DNA of 64,000 bases, taken from assembly GCA_964030475.1 (NCBI GenBank), contig CAXIPT010000009.1:647380-711379 (forward strand), read 5' to 3'. This document shows, one piece after another, positions 10,154 through 20,856 of the stretch. Below the pieces are notes generated by a model. It did no database searches and was not told the DNA's origin. It worked only from the letters and a program-made list of their open reading frames with translations. This stretch comes from Tethya wilhelma (taxonomy: Eukaryota > Porifera > Demospongiae > Tethyida > Tethyidae). The position numbers and the translations under genes are program-made. How positions within the stretch are numbered: position 1 is the stretch's first letter; each line of letters opens with the position of its first letter.

Positions 10154-11755
10154 ATGGTACAACTAGAAATGGCAACAAACTCAAAAACTTTGATAGATTT
10201 GGAAAGTTCACACACTGTGACCAATATGGGACATTTGGAACTTGAAAGTACCCCACTAACGAGTGAAATTGATCTACCGGACCCCCCTGAGGAACCACTA
10301 CAGAGTGACTGTTGTGGAACTGGCTGTACACCATGTGTGTTTGACGTCTACCAAGACGATCTGGAACAATGGCTGAAATTGAAAGCAATGACTCCAACAG
10401 AGAGGAAGGAATGGAGAAGAGATCAGTCGTTGAGACAATCCAAGAAGACGTCAACAATCACAGCTCTCTCTTTGTCCCAGTACAAGGTGTTCACCATCAG
10501 TGAGGTGAAGCAGGTCTCTAGGGACACCTTCTTGTTCACATTCAGTCTCCCTCCAGACTCTACACTGGGACTACAAGTTGGACAGCATGTGTTACTGAGG
10601 TGAGAAAATTGATCAACAAAGAACATGTACCGTTAATGTGGAAAAATTTGGCAATTTTTGCACCATTCAATCGGCAAAATTAATGTACTGCCAATTTTTT
10701 TTTTGTTTACGGTAGCTATAATGTAGACATTTTGTAGCCTCCTAGCTATCCAAGCTTTAGCTCCCTCTGACCATAGATATGCTCTGACCTTTTGCTTGTG
10801 TAAGCGTAGTGTATAATATCTATGGTGTAAGGTCAAAAGCTAGAGCCTGGGTAAGAGGTTAGACTGTTTACATTGTGGTTGTATCAATGTACAGAGTAGC
10901 ACAGCCAGGTGGATCATATCTGACGAGGCAGTATACACCTGTGAGCCCACTGGCTCAGACCGGATCCTTCAGTGTGCTCATCAAGGTAAGGTGTAGTCAG
11001 ATTCCCATTCCTAGCTGTAATGTGGTGAATCGTGTTTGTGGAATAGGTGTATGAGAATGGAACAATGTCTCAGTATGTGAAGCAGTGGAAGGTTGGTGAT
11101 AGTGCAAGTTGGAGAGGACCTTTTGGAGGATTGAAATACACCACAAACAAGGTACGTAGAAATGAATCCTTCAAACCCATATCCAATGAAAAATCAAATG
11201 TCAAACTAGCAATATCCCTGGATTCTATGACTGAAGCACCCCCATAAATTAATGCATTCATAAATCTATTATATCAAGATTATAGAATCATAATGCCTGT
11301 CTATTCATACACCCATGCATGCATGCATGCAGTACAGTGGCATAGGCATGCTGGCCTGTGGTACTGGGATCACTCCCATGCTCCAAGTCGTCAGAGAGGT
11401 GGTGGAGAACGAAGACGAAGAGACAGTCCTCCATTTGCTCTATGGCTGTCAGACTCAAGACGACATCTTGCTGAAAGAAGAGCTGGACCACTACACTTCA
11501 TTTTGGAACTTCACTGTGGTGTATGCCTTGAGTAGGACTGACTCAGACTCGCTGGCAAAGAAACCAGGAGGGATAAAATATGGCGATCAAGTTCATCTCG
11601 GAAGAATTGATGGTGATTTGGTAGCACAAGAGATGGAACGTTTTGTGGAGAAGAATGCAATGATGTTGGTATGTGGAACAGATCAGTTCAATAAGGACAT
11701 GCTTAGTTATCTTAATGCAGTGGGGTTCACAGAAGATAGGTGTTTCAAATTTTGA
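10154..11755 (+). CDS. CYB5RL: NADH-cytochrome b5 reductase-like protein
   Basis: Exons 10154-10599, 10895-10985, 11047-11151 and 11333-11755 join in frame to 354 residues. The N-terminus has the oxidoreductase-like cysteine motif EPLQSDCCGTGCTPCVFDVY. Then come the FAD-binding RQYTPVSP motif, the FAD phosphate segment WRGPFGG, the NADH-binding GMLACGTGITPM motif and the C-terminal VCGTDQFNKDM with an aromatic end (CFKF). This order is that of the ferredoxin-reductase-type flavoprotein CYB5RL, predicted to pass electrons from NADH to cytochrome b5-like acceptors. The N-terminus could be longer if the ORF at 9690 is spliced to it. An acceptor at 11332 lies in a short ATGC repeat. Confidence 0.88.
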
Positions 11756-11845
11756 TTGACAATTCGCAAATTCACTTAAATAGAACAAAAATTAATCACA
11801 AACTTCATATAATTAGAACACATCACTCCATATTATGTTTTTAAC

Positions 11846-14383
11846 CTATAACTTCTTTCCTAATACCATCACTCCAGAGGGAGGTTTCTCCCCTCCCAAG
11901 TCAACTAGAGAGAATCCCAGTTTACGATAAAACCGAAACGCACGACGATTTTTGCTACTCATTTCCAAATGCACACCACAAACACCTATATGTGTAAAGA
12001 CAATTGAACAGAATCTTATTTTTTAAAAAAAAAACTAACCACAAAAGCCCCACAGTGATACAACCAGTAACTGTTAATGTGTGTGCACCTTTTGATTTGA
12101 GCAGAGAAAGGATGGTCTTCATCATTTTAGTGCCACAGCCACCACCCTGAGCTCTTTTCATGATGTCAATGTGCAAGTGGGCCGGGTAGTTCTTCTCAAG
12201 GATGTCAGGCAGGAAGAACGAGGGATGGTGCAATTCGTACAACAGCTCCTGTTATTATTAAAAGGGGATATTTCACAGCCACAGAGGTTGTGTGAATTTG
12301 CTCAGCAAGTGTACGTACAAACACACAAAGGGAAACAACCTGGGAAAGAGGTTGGTTACTACTACAGAGAGACCACATTCACACACTCGTACCTCTTCTG
12401 TGGTGAGCCTCAATTCCTCAGTCTTCACCGGAGAGTTGGGATAATGACCAATGATAGTGGGCAGCCAGTCCTTATCAAACTGTTGATAAAAGCTCTTTGA
12501 ATCTAGAGTAGCGAGCACATAGCCACACACACCCTTGGAGTCCTCCAGAACATACGCTAGATCGGGACAAAGATGAGTGTAGGGACCCACATACCTGTAC
12601 AAAGCAAGCACCACATCAGTATAAAATATTACTACTACTGAAAACCCAAGAGAATGCAACAATACAGTGTACACATAACAGTGTTTATAAGGTGATCAAC
12701 CAGAGGTTGGACAGGCTTGACCTTTTCCCGATAAATATGCACTTAAAATTAAAATTTTCTGCACTCACACGAGCACTTTTCTATTACACTTTCCAAGATT
12801 GTAAATGTAAAAGAATTTCAATTAACAGTGCAAAATCATTGCAGAAAGGTCAAGTCTACCCAACCTCTGGTGACTGACCACAATACCAGTACACGTGATA
12901 GCTAGCTAACAGATGAATTAGGTACATCACGATTCACATACCTGTCTCCCAGGAGGTTGGGGTGGTTCCTGAAGAGTCTCGTAGCATCCTTGCCGCTGTC
13001 TCCCGTTTCCAGACAGACTCGATAGACCAGTTCTTTGTCTTCCTCTTGATATGGCCTAATTGTGACGATGTCGTGATGATGTCGTTCCTCCTTTAGAGCA
13101 GACTCTACGAGTCGCTGATGGGTAAGTGTGGTCAGTGGGTGTGGCCAATCAGTGTGTGAAAAGAGCAAAGAATTCAATAGTGTTACAGCTCATCAATCCC
13201 ACAACCAGAGTGGGGAACCCCCTAACAATTACATCATCAGTGGTAACACAGTGAAACAAAGTTAATTTCAAACAGCCCACAAGAGAATTTGGTCTACCGA
13301 ACTATAATAGTGTTTGCCAAAACAGTCTACGTTTCTTGGAAGCCATGAATTAAACTTTTGTTTCACTGTAAGTTCCACATCACCTAACTTGTCCCCAACC
13401 CCCACCAGTAGTACTCAGTGGAATTCAATAACAATAGACTGTTGTAGTACTGACCCAAGTCTATTGAGAACAAAATTTTGTCCCACTGCAACACCGTGGG
13501 ACTTTAGAATTCCACCGCGACTGCTTCTAGTGTTGCAGTGAGAGTTGATAAATGTGAATTTTAATATTCATCAATTTCTGAGACAATCACAAAACATAAT
13601 TGCAACAAAACACAACACAGAACACGTAGTAAAAAAAAATTAGCATCAAAACCGATAGATATAATGTGTAAAAGTAAAATTTAAGTGTCTCTGTAGGACA
13701 CATGTATATATAATAATAATAATAATAATTATTATTAACCACAAAAACTTTTAATAAAACAGCTGATAAAATCATATTACACCAATTACACTAAAATTAA
13801 ATTTAATGGCACAATAATTAATGTGTAATCAGAACACACATTATCATTAAACATTAAAGTGAATTTATACAAAAATTAATTATTATGATGATAATTCTAG
13901 CCAAAAATATTATCTGAGAGTGGAATTGTTGAAAGAAATATTATGAATAATGAATAATCAGAGAGAAATATCGAATATGAAAAGTTCCAATGAAGAGAAA
14001 AGCCACTGCTGAGTCAGCAAACAGAGGACAGCAAAGAAGGTCGAAGGTCAGACGAATTAAACTTGAAGATATAAAGCACACATAACCAGGTATAATCTTT
14101 AAGCGTAGAGCTTAAATTAAGACCCATTCTATTTAATGCCCACCAACCACCATCCCCAATACCACACCACCACCACCCCATACATGCACACATTGTAATC
14201 ACAAATAAAAAAGCTGCAGTGAGTGTTAAGAGAGGCGTCTAGAAAGGGGTATCCATGTTGTATACCGGCACACACTTGCAGAGGTTACACACCGCGTGCT
14301 GAATAGAGTATAATTAGAGGAGAGAAACCCAGAAAACCCATTAGTGAACAGTGCTCCACAGTAACAAAATCATATACCACAAC

Positions 14384-14431
<48 letters not shown>

Positions 14432-15046
14432 CTCACACCCACACACTCTCACACCATCACACACTCACACACGTTTGGTACCTGGATTTCAGCAACAATC
14501 CCTCCATGTGGAATAAGTGGTTTATGCTGAGGATTGACTTCATTACCACCACTCTCTACATAGAAAACAGCCATTTGTGAGTGCAGGGGTTATCACTATT
14601 ACATTTACATTCCTCCTTGATAGGCAACATTATCTCATAGCATTCCTTTTCATTAGTATAGCAATGTTGAACACGAGGCAATAATATTGAATATCTTTGT
14701 ACAAACAAATTCAATTGCTATTCCACTGAGTAAAATTCATTTTCTTAGTACCAATAATGAACACACACGATAAGGGAACTTTTTTTTTCATTTAGAGGCA
14801 CTTAAAAGTTTTCGTGTCGAAAATTCCTAATCGCACGCACCCACACCCACACCCATAAACATACCAAGCCACGAGATGAAGGAGTCCATGAGCATGGCGG
14901 CCTCCTTCACGTCCCAGGTGTACTGGTAGATATCGTAGAGGAGACATCGGTTGGGAATGGACGTGAGACGCTCATACATCTCATTCACTTGAGCACACAC
15001 TTCGTGGAATCGTGAAGCTCTCTCACACCACTGGGCCACCTGAGAA

Positions 15047-15094
<48 letters not shown>

Positions 15095-17743
15095 GACAGT
15101 AACGACAATATTATACAATTATATATATATACAGGATTGTGAAATAATAAGGAAACCTGATCTATGTTTGGTATTCCCTCCCCATACCTCAATACAACTC
15201 ATATCGTCTCCAGTCAATGATTCCGACGTCTCTCCGTCACTTCTCATCCCATCACTGCTCACGTGATCACGTCTCTCCAGGCTCCGCCCACTCCCCCCGC
15301 TGCTATCTCCATCATCAACAAGTAGTCCGTTTAATTTAAGCAGCTCGTAACCAGGGGCGTTCTCTTTCAACCAGCAAAACTCCTTCAAAACGTGCACAGC
15401 TCTTGTTCCGTGTTGGTGAGGGAGAAAGAAATAATCCACAAGAAGGCGAAGGTCCTCCATCGTGAAGGATTCTGACGACATTGGATTCAGTTTTGGTCGT
15501 ATTATTAGCTCTTCAGTCAGTCCAATGCTCAGAGGAGAGTCAGCAATAGTTTCACTGTCCTCTTCCCCGTGTTTCAGTGGCCCTGTCTGTTCAGAGTCGA
15601 GAGCTCGAGCAATAGTTGCGGCATCTTTGACCGGTTTATAGTGATCTGGTTTCTTACGAGGCACTTGTATCTCGAGGAACCACTCCTTCAGTGACACCTC
15701 CAGCGCTAGTTGCGGATCGTACGTCTGCATTTCGTCACTACCTAGCTCCTCCTGCTCACTTACCAAATTCTTCTTGAAATCGACACTCGCTTGCTCACAG
15801 ATGCTCGAAGTTTTTTCCATTTCCAACAACATGGCTTGATCGGTAGGAGACATCCTCTTTGCTACGATGGAGCCACATCTGCTCCACTGTGCCAGTGTGT
15901 GGATGGGGACATAGTTTGCACCGTACTCGCAGTTTGGGTTTGTCATGACTCCGTTTAGTTTAGGGATGAGTGCCACAGATCTACCTTCGTAGGGACCGAG
16001 AAAAAGTCTTCGCTGGTCATAGTCATTTGCGTGAAGGTTGTCCCATATGATAGGTGGGCGTTGTAACACTGATGAAAGTTCTTCGACGGATGATACTGGT
16101 ATTGATTTCGATATTACTTTAGGACCTTGATAATTAGAACAGGCAAGAAAAGTAACCGGGTCACTAATAACATTTAACTATAGTAGTGTCTAGTTGGAAT
16201 TGCATACAAACCTGTCCACAGTACATCAATCTTTGGGTGCAGCTCAGCACCGACATGTTTCAGATACTGAGAATCAGAGACACTTGGAACTGCACGCGTG
16301 GCACAATACTCTGACAAGAGGAAAAACGGAACAGCAAATGTGAATGTCAAACGACAGCCATTTATGGGCTGGTCATCATGTGAATAACATATGGGGAGAC
16401 CCCTACAATAATTGTATTGTGACGAACATTGTTGTAGTATGACCATTATGGATTAGCTTCACACGCCACTTTAACAGCTATGCTTTAATTGTATTGCATT
16501 GTACTGTATGCATCAGTATATAGTCTTGTATATATACACATAAGGAGGCTCATTCATATTGAGGGTACCACCCTGCAATTATTACTGCTATTTCAATCTC
16601 ACCAGTATGACAAAAAGTTTGCTCATAATTTATTAGGAGTAAAATCCTGTAATTGTCACTAATGTTAGGATCTCACTAGTAAGACAAAAAGGTTTATTCA
16701 TATTAAGTGTAGAATCCTGTAATTATTACTACATTATTACGATCTCACCAGTAGGACAAAAAAGGAAAATGTCGGGATGATCCAAGTGAGTGAAGATATC
16801 GTTGGTGATGTCGACCTGAGCGTGGGCAAAGGAGGGGAACACCTTGGTATCTTCTTGACACATATCGCACTCAATGTCGTCAAAGAGCACGGCAAAGGAC
16901 TTACAACCCAACGTGGCTACCTACAAGACAGAGAGAGATATCAAAGAACGTGTTGACACAGACAACACAAGCATGTAGGACTGCTCAAAATACCAACGAT
17001 ATGTCCAACATACATTTACAGTCAGCAACAGCGAAAGAAGCAAGCAAGCAAACAAGCAAGCGAGTAGCCAGCATGCAAGTAAGCAACTAAGCCTACCTGT
17101 TCTATTTTTCGTTTCAATAGTGTGATTTCTTCGGAGCTTGAAAAAGTGATATCGAGTCCTGGAGCAATGGCGTAGATAAAATGGATTCCCTTGTCGGTCG
17201 CTTCTTTGATCAACTGTGAAAGAGAGTTGGCCTCTTCCAAGCTGTACAGGTCTCTCCAGTAGGCACGATGCTTGTAGTCATCTTTAGGCGCATAGAGATA
17301 AGCATTCATACCCCAAGTAGACATGCTGTATGTGTGTGTGTTTTGAGTGAGTGGTTGATTCAATGGACAAACAGTGCATTATGCTGCTTCTAAGAACACC
17401 TATTAGCAGCTGTTCTTGTACAAAGCAAACATAGTACTGACTGGTCTCTGGTTGATGCAATTTTCTAATTACACACACACACACACACACACAAACAGCA
17501 AGCACTATCACCAACCCACAAACACACACACTCCACTTTACCGAGTAAACAGATCTATTCTTTGCTCGTGTGTCCACGGCCTGCCGTAGAAACCTAGTGA
17601 AAATACAGTCATACAAACCAACACACAAACTTAATAATTTACAGAAGAATTAGAAGCCGACAACTACTAAAAATAAAATATTTATACAATTTCATTTTAC
17701 CTTCTACGACGCCGCACAGAAAGAGCTCTCTTTTATTGGACAT
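11846..17743 (-). CDS. OGA: Protein O-GlcNAcase (GH84 hydrolase plus GNAT-like domain), complete
   Basis: Twelve exons give 818 codons in one frame: 17743-17701, 17593-17542, 17325-17097, 16920-16749, 16310-16212, 16125-15188, 15039-14865, 14555-14482, 13114-12942, 12594-12393, 12248-12089 and 11985-11846. The protein starts [21 protein letters not shown], the GH84 opening. The catalytic pair is in LFDDIECD (exon 4), and [18 protein letters not shown] and [11 protein letters not shown] follow. It hydrolyses O-GlcNAc from Ser/Thr of nucleocytoplasmic proteins. Exon 7 belongs to the helical stalk. Exons 9-12 form a GNAT-fold domain ([61 protein letters not shown]). That domain retains a canonical acetyl-CoA motif Q-G-G-G-C-G. 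Exons 1-7 are repeated at 20627-23511. Confidence 0.95.
12699..12871. mobile_element. MITE-like element with about 28-bp terminal inverted repeats
   Basis: The left end ACCAGAGGTTGGACAGGCTT continues into GACCTTTT. The right end is AAAGGTCAAGTCTACCCAAC followed by CTCTGGT. They are inverted repeats with about three mismatches, flanking an AT-rich 115-bp core with no ORF. The element lies in O-GlcNAcase intron 9. No clear target duplication is visible. Confidence 0.7.
14387..14427. repeat. (CT)n microsatellite in O-GlcNAcase intron 8
   Basis: About 20 CT units followed by short CACA runs. The surrounding intron (13115-14481) is AT-rich and holds no exon I can support, apart from weak inverted repeats around 13246-13371 and 13483-13541. 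Confidence 0.9.
16548..16765 (-). repeat. Three diverged copies of the O-GlcNAcase exon 4 splice-donor segment
   Basis: Three units of about 72 bp contain CATATT...AATCCTGTAATTATTACT...CTCACCAGTAGGACAAAAA variants. The unit nearest exon 4 contains the real donor (TACTG/GTGAGATC, 16749). The two other units, deeper in intron 4 (near 16602-16617 and 16673-16690), keep recognisable but altered donor-like sequences. The same trio is present in the duplicated gene (about 22310-22527). Confidence 0.75.
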
Positions 17744-18000
17744 TTTCGCGGCTGTCCTGGAGATCAGTTGCTACCTTCTCAAAGCACGATACATGTTAAA
17801 ATGGACACAGCACACAAAAAACTGGCGTTGCTTTCCCAGCCAGCTCGTTGATCAAAGGTGCCGTTCTGCGATGCACACACAGCTGCTTGTGAATACAAGT
17901 CAAACTTGTAAAACCGGTTTCGGGCACTTGAACGAACATGCGCGTGTGGCGCATTCCTGAGAACAATGATGTCATTTAAATTCGCTTAATTGGAAATAAT
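17744..18000. promoter_or_regulatory. O-GlcNAcase upstream region
   Basis: This 250-bp region upstream of the ATG at 17743 is less AT-rich and contains an NRF1-like ATGCGCGTG at about 17939. The same block precedes the second O-GlcNAcase copy (23512-23760), so both copies probably have a promoter. Promoter function is inferred from position only. Confidence 0.4.
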
Positions 18001-18669
18001 TAGCAATTCTTTTCTCTTTGGTTGTTGCGTGACATGACAATAATACAGTTCTGTACTGATTTTACAAAAAAAAAAATTGGAAAGCCTAAAGAGATTTTTA
18101 TGAACACCAAGCAATGAAAAAACAAAAAACAAACACAAACAACATACCATTGCCATTGGCTGAAAGAAAGATGGACAGTTATTGATATAAAACCTTTGTA
18201 CACTGCTATATAGGAGGGAACTGATACATAGACGGTACAAATTGTAATAGAGTTGTAACAGTGAAAGGCATAGAAATGTACACAAAGAGATAGTGGGTGA
18301 AAATGATCACATTTAAATATGATGACAATAAAACAGTATGTGTGTGTATGCGTACATGTGTACGTGTGATGCTACCATTTGTACATATGCATACACTATA
18401 GGCAACCAAGCATGGCATATATAGTACAACTCAAACACACTCACTCGATCATTACATACACAACAACTACATGTACCACAATCTGTAAATGCATGGAGCA
18501 ATTCCTGCTATTACAAAACACCAGATACACACTTACATACACATACCACATATCACACACAGTACAAGATTATCAAGAAAAGGAAAAAAAAAAAGATTTG
18601 ACAAACACTGGAAAAGGAGTCACAAGAAAGATGGGAAAGAACCTTTTGAGTATAATAAGCTGCTGTTGA
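18001..18669 (-). other. 3' flank / 3' UTR of TENT4 copy A
   Basis: An AT-rich, CA-rich stretch follows the TENT4-A stop. It aligns with 23760-24415 downstream of TENT4-B and in part with 31270-31471 downstream of TENT4-C. The blocks near the stop codon are the most similar, which suggests a shared 3' UTR. No ORF here is credible. Confidence 0.6.
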
Positions 18670-20187
18670 CTAACTGTTTGAGCTTTCATCTTTAGAACTA
18701 CCACTCTTACTACTAGCAACGCTAGTCCCTGTACTACTTTTTGAAGAAGCACCAGATGATGTTGTAGCAACATGATTACTAGTGTGTCCGACTATAGAAG
18801 GGTCCGTGGTACTGTTGGTACTGCTCATTGCGATGATGGTTGCATACGGTTGTTGGGGGAGTGGTACATAAGGGGAGAGTATAGGTACAACAGGGAGAAG
18901 GGGTTGGTAAAAGTAGGGGGCTGGGTTAGCGATGGGTGGAGAAAGGGGATGAGGCGGCCAGTTACTGTCGACCCAGTTCCGATACTCGTCCACTTCTTGA
19001 GTTACTTTGATAATGGCGCCGAGAAGAGAGTCTCGTTTTGGAATGGGGTTATCTCTGCTTATCACTGCACTGTGGAGTTTCACAAAGGCATACTCGAATG
19101 CTTGTTTCACTTGCCACATCCCAAAACAGCCTTTACTAGCATTGGCGTTCTTTTTGGGATCGGCGGGATCGATCACATACAACAAGGAGTTGTCACTGCC
19201 ATCCGTACATTGAACATCTTCCTTTGGGAAATAGCGCCCTCCATCTGACACATCGATACCTGTCTTCATGTAGTTGAAGTTCCTCCCATAAAGCTCAAAG
19301 AATTCAATCAAAAGAACGCCGAGGTTTGGATCAGGCTCAGTAGCAGCTTCTCGAGGGTGACGCTGCAGGAAGGAGACAATGAGGAGAACAAGACTGTACG
19401 AACTGATGCCTCCGTGGTAGATTTCGTTGAGCTGGCGCTGTGTGAGAAACTGCTTCAAGACAAACAACAGTTTCGGCAGCAGGGGATACTGTTGGATAAA
19501 TGTTGTAATGATTTCTGCACTATCCATCCCTCTCTGTTGATTGAAGCTAATGTCCACTTTAACTTCTGTCATCTTGTCAATAAACTTGATGATCGGGATG
19601 GATGTCTTGTCCAGAACAAGGATACTTCCCTCGACTGCAATGTCGTTCATCTTGAAGTCGTCCTCCAGTGAAAACAGAGGAGGCCTAGGACCAGGCCACT
19701 GGCCAAACACAACAATGTCAATGTCACTAGTCGGTAGAAACGTCCCGGTGTAGAAACTGCCAAACACTTCCACTCTAGCCAGCGGCCATCTGTTCAGTAT
19801 GATCTGCATCACTCTCATGATGACCTCGCTCCTCATCCTAACCTCTGAGGGGCGTGGCTTCATGTACGTATAAAAGTCGCAGATCTCTTCGTGCAGACCT
19901 GGGGGGTCACAGGTGTACTCTTTAGTTCTCCACGGGGTACATGACTGGACCACTTCATTAGAGAGCAACCGTTTTCTTTTCGCTAAACTCGGGACGGTTG
20001 AATTACTCAAAGTGTAATTTTGCTCATTGAGTGAGCTATCTTCGTTGCCTGACCCTCCTAGAGGTAGGAAGTCAGGTTGTGTCGAACTGCTTTCAGGAAA
20101 AGCAACCTTTTCGGCTCTTATCCATGTATCAGCACACACTGGACTCTCAGGTAACCTGTGGTTTAAGCTTGTGGCAGTTGTAGTCAT
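18670..20187 (-). CDS. TENT4-like non-canonical poly(A) polymerase / nucleotidyltransferase, copy A
   Basis: An intronless 505-codon frame. Residues about 90-400 match the PAPD5/PAPD7 (TENT4, yeast Trf4) core: TPWRTKEY, GLHEEICDFY, nucleotide-binding GSF at 143-145, catalytic D155 and D157 in TSDIDIVVFG, third carboxylate in VDISF, then LKQFLTQRQLNE, GGISSYSLVLLIVSFLQ and LIEFFELYGRNFNYMKTGI. The N-terminal 90 residues are acidic, with a KRKRLL basic patch that could serve nuclear import. The C-terminus is Pro/Tyr-rich, then Ser/Thr-rich. TENT4 enzymes add A-rich tails to nuclear or messenger RNAs. All catalytic residues are present, so activity is plausible. It lies downstream of the partial O-GlcNAcase copy in the same orientation. 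Confidence 0.9.
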   Translation of the reverse strand: MTTTATSLNHRLPESPVCADTWIRAEKVAFPESSSTQPDFLPLGGSGNEDSSLNEQNYTLSNSTVPSLAKRKRLLSNEVVQSCTPWRTKEYTCDPPGLHEEICDFYTYMKPRPSEVRMRSEVIMRVMQIILNRWPLARVEVFGSFYTGTFLPTSDIDIVVFGQWPGPRPPLFSLEDDFKMNDIAVEGSILVLDKTSIPIIKFIDKMTEVKVDISFNQQRGMDSAEIITTFIQQYPLLPKLLFVLKQFLTQRQLNEIYHGGISSYSLVLLIVSFLQRHPREAATEPDPNLGVLLIEFFELYGRNFNYMKTGIDVSDGGRYFPKEDVQCTDGSDNSLLYVIDPADPKKNANASKGCFGMWQVKQAFEYAFVKLHSAVISRDNPIPKRDSLLGAIIKVTQEVDEYRNWVDSNWPPHPLSPPIANPAPYFYQPLLPVVPILSPYVPLPQQPYATIIAMSSTNSTTDPSIVGHTSNHVATTSSGASSKSSTGTSVASSKSGSSKDESSNS

Positions 20188-20239
20188 TTTTCTTTCCTGG
20201 AAACAAATTTGGTGATATTATAAGACTATAAAATCAAAC

Positions 20240-20430
20240 CTAGTGTCTTTTCTTTGATGAGGAATCGTTGTCTTTATATCTGCTGCTGGAACTGTGAGTG
20301 TGTGTACTCAGAAGAACTAGTGTAATGGAAATGTTGTTGATGTGATGACTGAATTCAAAAGATGGCTGGCTTCTGTTTACTTGAGAAGGAAGTCTGTAGA
20401 GAATTGAACAAGAGAAGACAATAGACATTC
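20240..20430 (-). other. Possible upstream exon of TENT4-A (or new 3' exon of the O-GlcNAcase copy)
   Basis: A strong acceptor, CT-rich tract then GCCACAG, precedes GAATGTCTATTG. The frame runs MSIVFSCSILYRLP... to SSSKKRH and then TAG at the putative donor. A 43-bp intron (20239-20197, GTTTGA...TTTCCAG) would link it to the TENT4 ATG. In copy B the TAG is TGG, and the frame reads through into MTTTATS. It may equally be 5' UTR. Transcript evidence is absent. Confidence 0.35.
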
Positions 20431-20626
20431 CTGTGGCAGTTTGAGAGAGAGAGAGAGGCAGGTACTGAACACAAATGGACATAAACACAAACAATTAGAG
20501 ATTTTCTTAGTACCAATAATGAACACACACGATAAGGGAACTTTTTTTTTCATTTAGAGGCACTTAAAAGTTTTCGTGTCGAAAATTCCTAATCGCACGC
20601 ACCCACACCCACACCCATAAACATAC

Positions 20627-20808
20627 CAAGCCACGAGATGAAGGAGTCCATGAGCATGGCGGCCTCCTTCACGTCCCAGGTGTACTGGTAGATATCGTAG
20701 AGGAGACATCGGTTGGGAATGGACGTGAGACGCTCATACATCTCATTCACTTGAGCACACACTTCGTGGAATCGTGAAGCTCTCTCACACCACTGGGCCA
20801 CCTGAGAA

Positions 20809-20856
<48 letters not shown>

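Noticed and set aside
10772..10825. Inverted CCATAGATAT / ATATCTATGG pair as a further transposon
   Set aside because: Only 10-bp arms and no related copy seen; too weak to call.
18772..19248. Plus-strand 158-codon frame (and its equivalents at 24512 and 31577)
   Set aside because: Shadow of the TENT4 gene; the pattern of change between copies follows the minus-strand codons.
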